Assembly: GCA_028281105.1 (NCBI GenBank)
Contig: JANQKQ010000053.1
Coordinates: 1 to 64,000 of the forward strand
Length of the DNA: 64,000 bases
Source of the DNA: Rhizobiaceae bacterium
Lineage (GTDB): Bacteria; Pseudomonadota; Alphaproteobacteria; Rhizobiales; Rhizobiaceae
Reading direction: 5' to 3'
The position numbers and the translations under genes were made by a program. This document shows positions 63,753 through 64,000 of this stretch, piece by piece (positions within the stretch are counted from its first letter, which is position 1; each line of letters starts with the position of its first letter). The notes under the pieces are model-generated. The model had not been told where the DNA came from. It saw only the letters and a program-made list of their open reading frames with translations, and did not search any database.

Positions 63753-64000
63753 TCAAAACCCGCCGAGCACCAGCGCGACGATACCGGCGACGATCAGCCC
63801 CACGCCGGCCAGTTCCATGCCGGTGATCTTCTCCTTGAAGAACAGGACCGAAGTGGCGATGGCGAACAGCATCTCCACCTGGGCCACCGCCTTGACGATG
63901 GCCGCCTGCTGCAGGGTCATGGCCGCGAACCAGCCGAACGAGGCGGTGGCGCCGACGAAGCCGGTGGCCAGCGACAGTTTCCAGGCGCGCGCGATCTTGG
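63753..64000 (-). CDS. EamA/DMT-family transporter, N-terminus missing
   Basis: The visible part is the last 81 residues, running off the right edge. It has the second EamA repeat's end: FVGATASFGWFAAMTLQQAAIVKAVAQVEMLFAIATS followed by the typical FFKEKITGMELAGVGLIVAGIVAL. A membrane exporter of unknown substrate. GC-rich, like the rest of the chromosome, so the AT-rich gene beside it is the exception. Confidence 0.85.
   Translation of the reverse strand, partial: KIARAWKLSLATGFVGATASFGWFAAMTLQQAAIVKAVAQVEMLFAIATSVLFFKEKITGMELAGVGLIVAGIVALVLGGF

Overview
The window looks like a stretch of chromosome from a high-GC alphaproteobacterium, most likely of the Hyphomicrobiales (Rhizobiales). The support is: ctrA with Asp51 and CtrA-like boxes around it, the block rpmH-rnpA-yidC-engB-argB, the neighbouring set mtgA-rpmF / ispA, a GANTC methylation site upstream of ctrA, and many GTG/TTG starts in tightly overlapping operons. 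No plasmid, phage, insertion sequence or CRISPR signature was seen. Both ends cut through genes.

Layout. 1-2748: a sugar-type ABC importer (truncated binding protein, MsmK/UgpC-like ATPase) around an IclR-type regulator whose promoter carries three TGGAAC half-sites. 3025-12225: a DeoR-type regulator and a TRAP transporter (dctQMP), then a Sel1-repeat protein on the other strand and a run of sugar enzymes: LacD-like aldolase, FucI-like isomerase, Gfo/Idh/MocA oxidoreductase, D-2-hydroxyacid dehydrogenase. Two matching CTTTCG...CGAAAG sites lie before the regulator and before the transporter, which suggests one regulon. 12286-19048: a LuxR-type regulator, an 18-bp perfect palindrome, an amidase and a branched-chain-type ABC importer in which one permease is fused to its ATPase; this reads as uptake and hydrolysis of an amide. 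19086-30049: mixed genes (K+ channel, cupin, gamma-glutamyltransferase, rpmF, mtgA, ispA, metallo-hydrolase, glpR-glpD, a PAS-GGDEF-EAL protein).

30353-32773: two tandem Tad-like secreted von Willebrand A proteins, each with its own terminator. 32937-34118: pobA. 34249-42905: the most interesting unit, an eight-gene operon with ATGA/TTGA overlaps: molybdenum hydroxylase FAD subunit, fused 2Fe-2S/Mo-cofactor subunit, a 6-hydroxynicotinate-reductase-like Fe-S protein, a UPF0280 protein, two paralogous AA_synth (DUF1185) proteins, a ferredoxin-NADP reductase and a MarR regulator. It looks like a reductive pathway for an N-heterocyclic aromatic acid (nicotinate or a relative) in which the ring-opening enzyme is not an obvious known hydrolase.

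42928-53721: a glutamine amidotransferase and TerB-like protein, a CheY-like receiver, ctrA, a FliJ-like protein, a PqiA-domain protein followed by a 23-bp inverted repeat, an EamA transporter, a GGDEF-EAL protein, a MltB-type transglycosylase, a desaturase and an amine oxidase. 53984-54060: tRNA-Arg(ACG). 54200-58072: a leftward operon of a TVP38-family membrane protein, a mercuric-reductase-like flavoprotein and an orphan histidine kinase. 58332-62720: conserved rpmH-rnpA-yidC-engB-argB with a clear sigma-70 promoter. 62829-64000: a DUF1036 protein, an AT-rich orphan gene and a truncated EamA transporter.

All gene calls rest on reading the translated sequence and family memory; no database search was run.
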